Source: JBBCJR01 sp037190805
GTDB taxonomy: Bacteria > Pseudomonadota > Alphaproteobacteria > Sphingomonadales > Sphingomonadaceae
Length of the DNA: 64,000 bases
Assembly: GCA_037190805.1 (NCBI GenBank)
Contig: JBBCJR010000005.1
Coordinates: forward strand, 62,001 to 126,000
Reading direction: 5' to 3'
The notes beneath the pieces are model-generated. The model searched no databases, was not told the origin of the DNA, and saw only the letters and a program-made list of their open reading frames with translations. The translations under genes and the position numbers were made by a program. Below, one piece after another: positions 36,154-44,339 of this stretch (the first letter of the stretch is position 1; every line of letters begins with the position of its first letter).

Positions 36154-36860
36154 TCCGCCGCTCCCAGCAGGTCGTCGATCCATGCCGGGACCAGCTCACT
36201 TGCCGGGCCGAGCCGGGTCTCGTCGAAGAAGATGCTGCCTGCCGACGGGTCGAGGTTCAACTCCAGCGTCGCGGCGCCATAATGACCGGCGGTGCGGACG
36301 AAGCCTGCCGCCGGATAGACTGCGCCCGACGTGCCGATCGACACGAACAGGTCGGCGGCGGCGACCGCGCGCTCGATCTCGTCCATGGCATAGGGCATCT
36401 CCCCGAACCACACGATGTCGGGGCGCAACGATCCGGCAACGCCGCAGGCCAGGCAAGCGGGGCCGTCGCCAAGGCCGGCGTCCCAGGCCGATCGCTCGCC
36501 GCAGGCGAGACACCATGCCCGCTTCAGCTCGCCATGCATGTGAAGCAGCCGGCGGCTGCCCGCCCGCTCGTGCAGATCGTCGACATTCTGGGTGACGAGC
36601 AACAATTCGCCCGGCCAGACGGCATCCAGGCGCGCCAGCGCTTCATGGGCGGCATTGGGCCGGACGCCGGCCAAAGCGGCGCGCCTGAGGTCGTAGAAGC
36701 GCTGGACCAGCGCCGGATCACGCGCGAAGGCATCGGGCGTGCAGACATCCTCGACGCGGTGGCCTTCCCACAGCCCGTCCGGACCCCGGAAGGTGGCGAG
36801 GCCCGATTCGGCTGACACTCCGGCCCCGGTCAGGATGACGATGTTGCGGACGTCGCGCAT
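36150..36860 (-). CDS. cobB: NAD-dependent protein deacylase, sirtuin family
   Basis: The 236-residue enzyme has the sirtuin signatures ILTGAGVSAESGLATFRG, TQNVDDLHERAG, the catalytic His in LHMHGEL, and two zinc-binding CxxC pairs (CLAC, CLAC). The Tyr-x-x-Arg pair in FYDLRR corresponds to the residues that let CobB/SIRT5-type enzymes accept succinyl- and other acyl-lysines. The start could be 13 codons further upstream. It overlaps mgtC. Confidence 0.92.
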   Translation of the reverse strand: MRDVRNIVILTGAGVSAESGLATFRGPDGLWEGHRVEDVCTPDAFARDPALVQRFYDLRRAALAGVRPNAAHEALARLDAVWPGELLLVTQNVDDLHERAGSRRLLHMHGELKRAWCLACGERSAWDAGLGDGPACLACGVAGSLRPDIVWFGEMPYAMDEIERAVAAADLFVSIGTSGAVYPAAGFVRTAGHYGAATLELNLDPSAGSIFFDETRLGPASELVPAWIDDLLGAAE

Positions 36861-36904
36861 AATATCGGCCCCAAGGATCGACGCGGCCGATGGTTCCATA
36901 GCGT

Positions 36905-38314
36905 CTATTCCGCTGCCGCACGGTCGGGATCGGAATTGACCGGATCGGGACCGGGGAGTTCCGGCGCGGGTTCGCGCGCCAAAGCTTCGACCGGCTCCAT
37001 CGTCTCGATCTCTCCGGCCCCGGCTTCGATGTTGAGATCGCGGAAGCGACGCGCCGTCACCAATACGCGACCGTCAAAGGACGAGACGAACTTGTTGTAA
37101 TTGTCGACCGCCGAATTGAGGCCAGTGCCCACCCGCTTCAGATGCTTCGACGCGACCGCCAGCCGATCATACATTTCCTTGCCCAGCCGGCCGATGTCCT
37201 TCGCTTCCTCGGCCAGCCGCTCCTGCCGCCAGACGGCGGCGACGGTGCGGGCGATGGCGATGAGGTTGGTCGGCGTCGCCAGCAACACCCGACGCTGGAA
37301 GGCATGGTCCCAGAGCGCCGGGTCATGTTCCAGCGCGGCGGACAGGAAATGCTCGCCGGGCACGAACATGATCACATAATCCGGCGCCTCGTCAAACTGG
37401 TCCCAATAGGCGCGGCGCGACAGGCCGTCGACATGCGCCTTCATCGCCGCGGCATGGGCGCCGAGATGGGCGCGCCGTTCCCCCTCCTCAACCGCGCCGA
37501 AGGCATCCTGATAAGCGTTGAGCGAGACCTTGGCGTCAATCACCAGCGACCGGCCGCCGGGCACGCGGATGATCGCGTCGGGACGCAGGCGGCCGTCCTC
37601 GGCAACGACGCTGACTTCGGTCTCGAAGTCGGTGAACTCCGAAAGGCCGCAAGTTTCCAGCACGTTCTTCAGCTGCTGCTCGCCCCAGCGCCCCCGTGCC
37701 TTGGGAGCGGAGCGGAGCGCGTTGACCAGCTTCGCCGCCTCGCTCGATACCTTGTCCTGGCCCTGACGCATCGCCTCGATCAGCCCGGCGAGATTACCCT
37801 GCTGCTCGCGCCGTTCGTTCTCGACGCGCGTGACGCCGTCCTCATAGCGCTTGAGCGCCCCTTCCACCGGGGCGAGCGCAGCCTTGATCTTCGCCTCATG
37901 GCTGGCACCGGCCTCGATGAAGCGTTCGTCGGCGCGCTTCAGGAACGCTGTCTGCGCTTCCGCCAGCACCTTGCCGGCGACTTCGGAAAATTGCGCCGGC
38001 ATCGCGTCGCGAATGGTCTTCAATTCCTCGATCCGGTCGACGAGCGCCCGCTCGCGCTCCCCCGCGGCGGCCTGATCCCGCTCCACCGCCGCCAGCCGGT
38101 CGCGGGCCGTCTCCAGCGCTTCGGCCAGCCGGTCGGACTGGCGCGCCCGTTCCTCGGCGCCGGCAAGATCGGTGATCGCGCGGCGGAAGTCGTCACCCCG
38201 TGCCGCTGCATCGCCGCGCGCCGCTGCCAGCGGCCGCCCCCATGCCAGCCAACCCAACAGCAACGCCGTCGCGGCGGCGAAGACGATCAGCGACAAGGCA
38301 ATCAGCAGGTCCAT
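36905..38314 (-). CDS. rmuC: RmuC-family protein
   Basis: The 469-residue protein has an N-terminal membrane anchor (LIALSLIVFAAATALLLGWL), a long coiled coil (about 40-180) and the RmuC nuclease-like domain (GRWGEQQLKNVLETCGL; LRPDAIIRVPGGRSLVIDAKVSL in parts; DYVIMFVPGE). RmuC limits rearrangement and recombination at inverted repeats. The C-terminal 40 residues are a disordered Pro/Glu/Asp tail. Confidence 0.93.
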   Translation of the reverse strand: MDLLIALSLIVFAAATALLLGWLAWGRPLAAARGDAAARGDDFRRAITDLAGAEERARQSDRLAEALETARDRLAAVERDQAAAGERERALVDRIEELKTIRDAMPAQFSEVAGKVLAEAQTAFLKRADERFIEAGASHEAKIKAALAPVEGALKRYEDGVTRVENERREQQGNLAGLIEAMRQGQDKVSSEAAKLVNALRSAPKARGRWGEQQLKNVLETCGLSEFTDFETEVSVVAEDGRLRPDAIIRVPGGRSLVIDAKVSLNAYQDAFGAVEEGERRAHLGAHAAAMKAHVDGLSRRAYWDQFDEAPDYVIMFVPGEHFLSAALEHDPALWDHAFQRRVLLATPTNLIAIARTVAAVWRQERLAEEAKDIGRLGKEMYDRLAVASKHLKRVGTGLNSAVDNYNKFVSSFDGRVLVTARRFRDLNIEAGAGEIETMEPVEALAREPAPELPGPDPVNSDPDRAAAE

Positions 38315-38383
38315 CAGCGCACTCGACAGTCCGGAACGAAATGTGAACCTACCCCGGCCGGACGCCGTTGGAAAGGGCCCACG

Positions 38384-39157
38384 TCACGCTTCCAGCGCTG
38401 CGTCCGGGCGGGCCAGCGCCACCAGCCTCAGCCCCGCACCGCGCGCGCGCTCGACAGCCAGGCTGGTGGGTGCCGAGATCGTCACGAGCAGTGGGCAATC
38501 CGCCAACACGGCCTTTTCGACCAGTTCGTAGGAGCAGCGGGCGGTGAGTAGCGCGAACCCGCCATCCCATCCCAGACCGGCGCACGCCATCGCGCCCAGC
38601 AGCTTGTCGAAAGCATTGTGACGGCCGACATCCTCGCGCACCAGACGGATCGCCCCGTCCACCCCGCAGAGGGCGGCGGCATGGACCGCGCCCGTCGCCC
38701 GGCCGAGCGGCTGATGATCGCCCAGCGCCCCGAGCGCGGCGAAGATCGCGCCGTCCGTGGCCTCGCTGTGGCTGCTGATGGCGGGCAATGGCCGCAGTGC
38801 CTGCTCCAGATTCTCGATTCCGCACAGCCCGCAAGAGGATTCGGAGACACGGTGCCTGACCCGCTCCACCACGCGCGCCATGCGTCCCTCGAGCAGCGTC
38901 AGGCGCAGGATGGTGCCGGCATCCGCGTCGTGGGTGTCGATGTCGACGATATCGGCGGGGTCGTCGATCAGCCGCTCCGACCGCGCGAAGCCATAGGCGA
39001 AATCGGCCAGATCGGCGGGCGTCGCCATCATCACCGCATAGCCGATCCCGCCGATTTCGATCGCGATCGGGCGCTCGACGGCGACCCGCCGTTCCAGCGG
39101 AGTCCGCCCGCCCTCGGCGGCGAGGCGAGTGAACGGCAGCGGCCGCGACGCGTCCAT
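38384..39157 (-). CDS. fdhD: FdhD, formate dehydrogenase sulfur carrier
   Basis: The 257-residue protein delivers sulfur to the Mo cofactor of formate dehydrogenase. The essential CxxC is in SESSCGLCGIE near residue 109, and the family blocks REDVGRHNAFDKLLG and TARCSYELVEKAV are intact. It lies 20 kb from the fds operon it must serve and follows the S-formylglutathione hydrolase gene by 13 bases, so the two are likely one operon. Confidence 0.95.
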   Translation of the reverse strand: MDASRPLPFTRLAAEGGRTPLERRVAVERPIAIEIGGIGYAVMMATPADLADFAYGFARSERLIDDPADIVDIDTHDADAGTILRLTLLEGRMARVVERVRHRVSESSCGLCGIENLEQALRPLPAISSHSEATDGAIFAALGALGDHQPLGRATGAVHAAALCGVDGAIRLVREDVGRHNAFDKLLGAMACAGLGWDGGFALLTARCSYELVEKAVLADCPLLVTISAPTSLAVERARGAGLRLVALARPDAALEA

Positions 39158-39170
39158 CCCGATGGCTCGC

Positions 39171-40016
39171 CTAACGCCCCAACCGCGCTGCGTGCCAGCG
39201 CAGATGATCGTTCATGAAGGTCGAGATGAAATAATAGCTGTGGTCGTACCCCGGCTGCATCCGCAACGTCAGCGGAATGCCGGCGGCACGGCAGGCCTCG
39301 GCCAGCAATTCGGGTTTCAACTGGGTCGAGAGGAAGGTGTCGGCCGTCCCCTGATCGACAAGCAGGTCGGGCAGGCGCGCCCCGTCCTCGATCAGCGCCG
39401 TGGCGTCGTGCGCCCGCCATAGGCTTCGGTCCTCGCCCAGATAGCCGGCCAGAGCCTTTTCCCCCCAGGGGCAGCGGATCGGCGCGGCGATCGGCGCGAA
39501 GGCGGATACCGACCGGAAACGGCCCGGATTGCGCAATGCGAGCGTCAGCGCGCCGTGACCACCCATCGAATGGCCGGTGATCCCCTGCCGCGCCATGTCG
39601 GCGGGAAAGGCCTTCTCGACGATACCCGGCAGCTCGTCCACGACATAGCTGGCCATGCGGTAATGGCGGTCGAAGGGCGCTGCTGTCGCGTCGACATAGA
39701 AGCCCGCGCCAAGGCCGAAATCATAGGCGCCCTCGGCATCGTCCGGGACGTCATCGCCCCTCGGCGAGGTGTCGGGGGCCACGACGATCAGGCCCAGCTC
39801 AGCCGCCAGCTGGCGATATTCGCCCTTTTCGGTGACATTGGCGTGCGTGCAGGTGAGGCCCGACAGATACCACAGCACCGGCAGCCGCTTTTGCACCCCA
39901 TGCGGCGGCACGAACACGGAAAAGGTCATCGTCGTGCCGGTCGCGGCCGAGGCATGGCTATAGACGCCCTGTATTCCGCCATGCGCCATCGCGGTCGAGA
40001 TCGTCTCCACCTTCAT
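39171..40016 (-). CDS. fghA: S-formylglutathione hydrolase
   Basis: The 281-residue serine hydrolase releases formate and glutathione in formaldehyde detoxification. The nucleophile is in GHSMGGHGAL, with Asp and His in DQGTADTFL and YDHSYYFI. ATG 40016 (MKVETISTAMAHGG) fits the family start. The open frame continues far upstream but shows no similarity. The gene is divergent from a MarR regulator across a perfect dyad. Confidence 0.94.
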   Translation of the reverse strand: MKVETISTAMAHGGIQGVYSHASAATGTTMTFSVFVPPHGVQKRLPVLWYLSGLTCTHANVTEKGEYRQLAAELGLIVVAPDTSPRGDDVPDDAEGAYDFGLGAGFYVDATAAPFDRHYRMASYVVDELPGIVEKAFPADMARQGITGHSMGGHGALTLALRNPGRFRSVSAFAPIAAPIRCPWGEKALAGYLGEDRSLWRAHDATALIEDGARLPDLLVDQGTADTFLSTQLKPELLAEACRAAGIPLTLRMQPGYDHSYYFISTFMNDHLRWHAARLGR

Positions 40017-40125
40017 GCGCGCCGCCGCCGAACCGCGGAGAAAGGCGAGCGATATCGAGCGACAACGACACAGCTGGGCATGGACACTCCTCGTTCTGAC
40101 AGGCGGGCTGACCCTTCCCCGCCGT

Positions 40126-40141
40126 GATTGACGAGTCAATC
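40126..40141. promoter_or_regulatory. Perfect palindrome GATTGAC-GA-GTCAATC between fghA and marR
   Basis: Seven-base perfect arms (40126-40132, 40135-40141) with a 2-base centre lie in the 171-bp divergent region. Each arm contains TTGAC, so the site could overlap a -35 element on either strand. Its size and place fit a MarR-family operator controlling both directions. Confidence 0.6.
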
Positions 40142-40187
40142 GCTGCCGTCCACTGCGTGCCTGGGACAATGGATCGAAGGAGCGGCA

Positions 40188-40652
40188 ATGTCGGGCGATC
40201 GGATCGATTTCGACAGCTATATTCCATTCGGCCTTGCCGCGATCGCCAACAAGGTGTCGCGCGGTGCCAGCCGCACCTATCGCCAGCTGTTCGGAATCGG
40301 CATCAATGAATGGCGCATTCTCGCCAATCTGAAAGTCTATCCGGGCATCAACGCCAATCAGATCTGCGTCCATAGCGGCCTCGACAAGGCAGCGGTCAGC
40401 CGCAGCCTGCGGGAGATGGATCAGGCTGGCCTGATCACGGTCGAGGCGGGCCGCCGCTCCCGGCAACTGCACCTGACGCCCGCCGGCGACACGCTCCACG
40501 CCCGCGTCATCAAGGTCGCCCTGGCCCGCGAAGCGAGCCTGCTGGCCGGCTTCGACGCCACCGAACGCAAGCAGCTGCGCGCGCTGATCAATCGCCTACA
40601 CGCCAATGTCGATGCCGTGAACGGCGGCGATTATCGCGCGCTCACGGACTGA
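40188..40652 (+). CDS. MarR-family regulator
   Basis: The 154-residue protein starts at ATG 40188 behind AAGGAG. It shows a MarR winged helix (NANQICVHSGLDKAAVSRSLREMDQAGLI) and the wing EAGRRSRQLHLTPAG. Its effector is unknown. Because it is divergent from fghA-fdhD across a perfect palindrome, it likely controls them or itself. Confidence 0.88.
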   Translation: MSGDRIDFDSYIPFGLAAIANKVSRGASRTYRQLFGIGINEWRILANLKVYPGINANQICVHSGLDKAAVSRSLREMDQAGLITVEAGRRSRQLHLTPAGDTLHARVIKVALAREASLLAGFDATERKQLRALINRLHANVDAVNGGDYRALTD

Positions 40653-40689
40653 CAGGGACCCCAATCGATCGCGGCTCGTTGCAGCGTCG

Positions 40690-41589
40690 ATGACGTCCCG
40701 AACCGCTGCCCTCATCGTCAACACGCGGTCTCGCAAGGGACGACGGCTGTTTCGCGATGCACGCCGCCTGCTGAAGGAGCGGGGCATGCCGCTCGACGCC
40801 CATGCCGTCCGCGACCCTCGCCGGCTGGACGCTGTCGTGAAAGAGGCGCTGGCGAAACGGCCCGACCTTCTGATCCTGGGCGGCGGTGACGGCACGATCA
40901 GCGGCTGCGTCGATCACCTGGTCGGCACAGACACGGTGCTGGGCGTCCTGCCGCTGGGCACCGCCAACAGCTTCTGCCGCACACTGGGCATCGACTGCGA
41001 CAATCTGGAGAGCGCGGTTTCCGTGCTGACGGACGGCGAACCGCGGGCCATCGACCTTGGCGCGATAAACGGGGACTATTTCGCTAATGTCACCGCTATC
41101 GGCCTGCCCTCGCTGATCGGCAAGACCGTACCCCATGGTCTGAAGGCGGCGCTGGGCCGGGTCGGCTATGCGCTCTGGGCGTTCTACCAGCTTGCCCGCT
41201 TTCGCCCATTCCAAGTGATCGTCACCGACGTCGCGGGTAACCGGCACCACCACGATGCGGTCGAGGTGCGGATCGCCAACGGCAATCATCTGGGCGGCAC
41301 CCTGATCAGCGAGGCCGCCCAGCTCGACAGCGGCGAACTCGCCATCCTGCTGACGCCGGGACGCAGCCGCCCGGCGCTGCTCTGGCAATGGACGCGCGCC
41401 ATCCTCGGCCTCGGTCATCCCGACGATGGGCAGGTGGTGCTGACCGGCGCGCGCTTCACCATCGCCACCGACCCACCGCTGCCGGTATCGATCGACGGCG
41501 AGATTCGCGGCGAGACGCCGATTGAGGCGCATATCGCCCGTCAGGTCATTCGCGTCATGGCGCCGATGTCCGATCCCGACGGCGAATAG
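40690..41589 (+). CDS. Diacylglycerol kinase-like lipid kinase (YegS/DagK family)
   Basis: The 299-residue protein has the catalytic ILGGGDGTISGCVDHL and LPLGTANSFCRTLGI loops of the diacylglycerol/sphingosine kinase superfamily. Sphingomonads make sphingolipids, so a ceramide or sphingoid base is possible as substrate, but sequence cannot tell. It ends 4 bases before valS, which converges. Confidence 0.85.
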   Translation: MTSRTAALIVNTRSRKGRRLFRDARRLLKERGMPLDAHAVRDPRRLDAVVKEALAKRPDLLILGGGDGTISGCVDHLVGTDTVLGVLPLGTANSFCRTLGIDCDNLESAVSVLTDGEPRAIDLGAINGDYFANVTAIGLPSLIGKTVPHGLKAALGRVGYALWAFYQLARFRPFQVIVTDVAGNRHHHDAVEVRIANGNHLGGTLISEAAQLDSGELAILLTPGRSRPALLWQWTRAILGLGHPDDGQVVLTGARFTIATDPPLPVSIDGEIRGETPIEAHIARQVIRVMAPMSDPDGE

Positions 41590-41593
41590 GCCC

Positions 41594-44242
41594 TCAGCCC
41601 AGACGCGCCAAGGCCGCGCGCAGCCGCTCGATATCGGCGCCCAGTGCGGCCAGCCGCTCGCGATTCTCGGCCACCACCTCAGGCTTGGCCTTCTCGACGA
41701 AGGCCGGGCTGTCGAGGCGGCGGGCGATGCCGTCGGCTTCCTTGCCGGCGGTCGCGATCGCCTTGTCCAGCCGCGCCCGCTCGGCGGCGAGATCGATGAC
41801 GCCCTCAAGCGGCAGCACATAGGTCGCCTCGTCGAGGACCAGCTGCGCGGCGCCCCCGGCCGGCGCCTCGTCATGGCCGATCGTCTCGATCCGGGCGAGG
41901 CGGGCGATCGCCGCGGTCTGCCGTTCCAGCCGGGCCGCGGTCTCGGGCGAGGCATCGCGGACATGAAGGGCAAGCCGCGCCCCCGGCGGCACGTTCAGCT
42001 CGGCCCGCGCCGCGCGGATGCCGGAGACGAGGCGGATCAGCCAGTCGATCTCTGGCCCCGCCGCCGCGTCCAGCGCCCGCGCGTCCGGCATCGGCCAGCG
42101 CGCAAGGATCAGGTCGGACTGGCGGGGACCCATGGCGTGCCACAGCTCCTCGGTGATGAACGGCATGAACGGGTGCAGCATGACCAGAATCTGGTCGAGC
42201 ACCCAGCCGGCGACCGCCCGCGTCTCCGCCGCTCCATCCGCGCCCTCGGTCTGGAGGACCGGCTTGATCAGCTCCAGATACCAGTCGCAGAACGTCGCCC
42301 AGGTGAACTGGTAGATCAGGTTCGCCGATTCATCGAAGCGGTAGGAGGCCAGCGCTAGGTCCAGCGCCTGCACCGTCTCCACCGTCTTGGCGACGATCCA
42401 GCGGTTGACCGGCAGGGTCGCGGCCGGCGGCTCGATGTGGGCGCTGGCCCCGATGCCGTTCGACTGGGCGAAGCGGGCCGCGTTCCACAGCTTGGTGGCG
42501 AAGTTGCGATAGCCCTCGATCCGCTGCTCGTTGAGCTTGATATCGCGACCCTGACTTTCCATCGCCGCCAGCGTGAAGCGCAGCGCATCGGCGCCATAGC
42601 GGCCGATGAGGTCGAGCGGGTCGACCGTGTTGCCGCGCGACTTGGACATCTTCTGCCCCTTCGCGTCGCGGACCAGGCCGTGGCAGTAGACGGTCGCGAA
42701 CGGCGCCTCGCCCGTGAAATGGATGCCCTGCATCATCATCCGGGCGACCCAGAAGAAGATGATGTCGAATCCGGTGACGAGGACGCTGGTCGGATAATGA
42801 CGCTTCAGCGCCGCCGCGTCGTCGGGCCAGCCCAGCGTTCCGAACGGCCACAGGGCGGATGAGAACCAGGTGTCGAGGACGTCGCTGTCGCGGGTCAGCA
42901 CTGCGCTCGCGGGGGCCTTGGCGCGGGCCGCGTCTTCCGTTTCCGCGACATAGGCATTTCCGCTCTCGTCATACCAGGCCGGGATCTGGTGCCCCCACCA
43001 CAGCTGGCGCGAGACGCACCAGGGCTGGATGTTCTCCATCCAGTTGAAATAGGTCTTGGCCCAGCTTTCGGGTACGAAGCGGGTCTTGCCCGAGCGCACC
43101 GCCTCGATCGCCGGCTTGGCCAGCGTTGCGGCGTCGACATACCATTGGTCGGTCAACCACGGTTCGATCACCACGCCCGAGCGGTCGCCATAGGGGGTCT
43201 GGATGACCCGGTCCTCGATGCGCTCCAGCAGCCCTTCGGCGTCAATCAACGCCACCACCCGATCCCGCGCCTCGAACCGGTCGAGACCGATCAGCTCCGC
43301 AGGGATCAGTCCGTCCGCCGTCTGCACGACGTGCGCATCGGCGTCGAGCATGTTCAGCATGTCGGCGGCCTTGAAGCCTGCCCGTCGGCCGACCTCGAAG
43401 TCGTTGAAGTCATGGCCCGGCGTGATCTTGACCGCGCCGGAGCCGAGCTCCGGATCGGCATGTTCATCGGCGACGATCGGGATCAGCCGGCCGGTGATCG
43501 GCAGCCGCACCTCTCTGCCGATCAGCGCCTGATAACGCGCATCCTCTGGGTTCACCGCCACCGCCATGTCGGCCAGCATAGTTTCCGGCCGCGTCGTCGC
43601 GACCGAGATATGACCTGACCCGTCGGCCAGCAGATAACGGAAGTGCCAGAACTTGCCCTGCACCTCGCGCGTCTCGACCTCCAGGTCCGAAATCGCGGTG
43701 CGGAACTTCGGGTCCCAGTTCACCAGCCGCTTGTCGCGATAGATCAGCCCTTCGGCGTGGAGGTCGACGAACACCTTCGTCACCGCTGCCGACAGGCCCT
43801 CGTCCATCGTGAAGCGCTCGTTCGACCAGTCGCACGACGCGCCCAGCCGGCGCAGCTGGCGGGTGATGGTGCCGCCCGATTCCGCCTTCCACGCCCAGAC
43901 ATGGTTCAGGAACGCCTCGCGCCCCAGCTCGGCGCGCTTCTTGCCTTCGGCTTCCAGCGTCCGCTCGACCACCATCTGGGTAGCGATGCCGGCATGGTCG
44001 GTGCCGACCACCCACAGCGCGTCGCGGCCGGTCAGCCGGGCATGGCGGATGAGGATGTCCTGCAGGGTGTTGTCGAGCGCATGGCCGATGTGCAGCGACC
44101 CGGTGACGTTCGGCGGCGGGATGACGATGGTATAGGGCGCGGCATCGGGACGGTCGGGGCGAAAAGCGCCGCTTCCTTCCCAATGAGCATACCATTTCGC
44201 CTCGATGGCGGCCGGATCGAAGGTCTTGTCGAGCTGGGTCAT
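41594..44242 (-). CDS. valS: Valyl-tRNA synthetase
   Basis: The 882-residue class I synthetase has PPPNVTGSLHIGHAL (HIGH) near residue 40, KMSKSRGN, an editing domain in between, and a C-terminal coiled-coil arm. ATG 44242 (MTQLDKTFDPAAIEAKWYAH) fits the family start. PopZ, an S9 peptidase and valS run in the same direction. Confidence 0.97.
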   Translation of the reverse strand: MTQLDKTFDPAAIEAKWYAHWEGSGAFRPDRPDAAPYTIVIPPPNVTGSLHIGHALDNTLQDILIRHARLTGRDALWVVGTDHAGIATQMVVERTLEAEGKKRAELGREAFLNHVWAWKAESGGTITRQLRRLGASCDWSNERFTMDEGLSAAVTKVFVDLHAEGLIYRDKRLVNWDPKFRTAISDLEVETREVQGKFWHFRYLLADGSGHISVATTRPETMLADMAVAVNPEDARYQALIGREVRLPITGRLIPIVADEHADPELGSGAVKITPGHDFNDFEVGRRAGFKAADMLNMLDADAHVVQTADGLIPAELIGLDRFEARDRVVALIDAEGLLERIEDRVIQTPYGDRSGVVIEPWLTDQWYVDAATLAKPAIEAVRSGKTRFVPESWAKTYFNWMENIQPWCVSRQLWWGHQIPAWYDESGNAYVAETEDAARAKAPASAVLTRDSDVLDTWFSSALWPFGTLGWPDDAAALKRHYPTSVLVTGFDIIFFWVARMMMQGIHFTGEAPFATVYCHGLVRDAKGQKMSKSRGNTVDPLDLIGRYGADALRFTLAAMESQGRDIKLNEQRIEGYRNFATKLWNAARFAQSNGIGASAHIEPPAATLPVNRWIVAKTVETVQALDLALASYRFDESANLIYQFTWATFCDWYLELIKPVLQTEGADGAAETRAVAGWVLDQILVMLHPFMPFITEELWHAMGPRQSDLILARWPMPDARALDAAAGPEIDWLIRLVSGIRAARAELNVPPGARLALHVRDASPETAARLERQTAAIARLARIETIGHDEAPAGGAAQLVLDEATYVLPLEGVIDLAAERARLDKAIATAGKEADGIARRLDSPAFVEKAKPEVVAENRERLAALGADIERLRAALARLG

Positions 44243-44339
44243 GCTGGGCCGGTTAGCAGGGGTGAGGGCCAGCGGGAAGGGCGGGGTTAGGAAGCTATTC
44301 GTCTGGGCCGCGGGCCGGGGCCACAGCCATCGGGAACCC

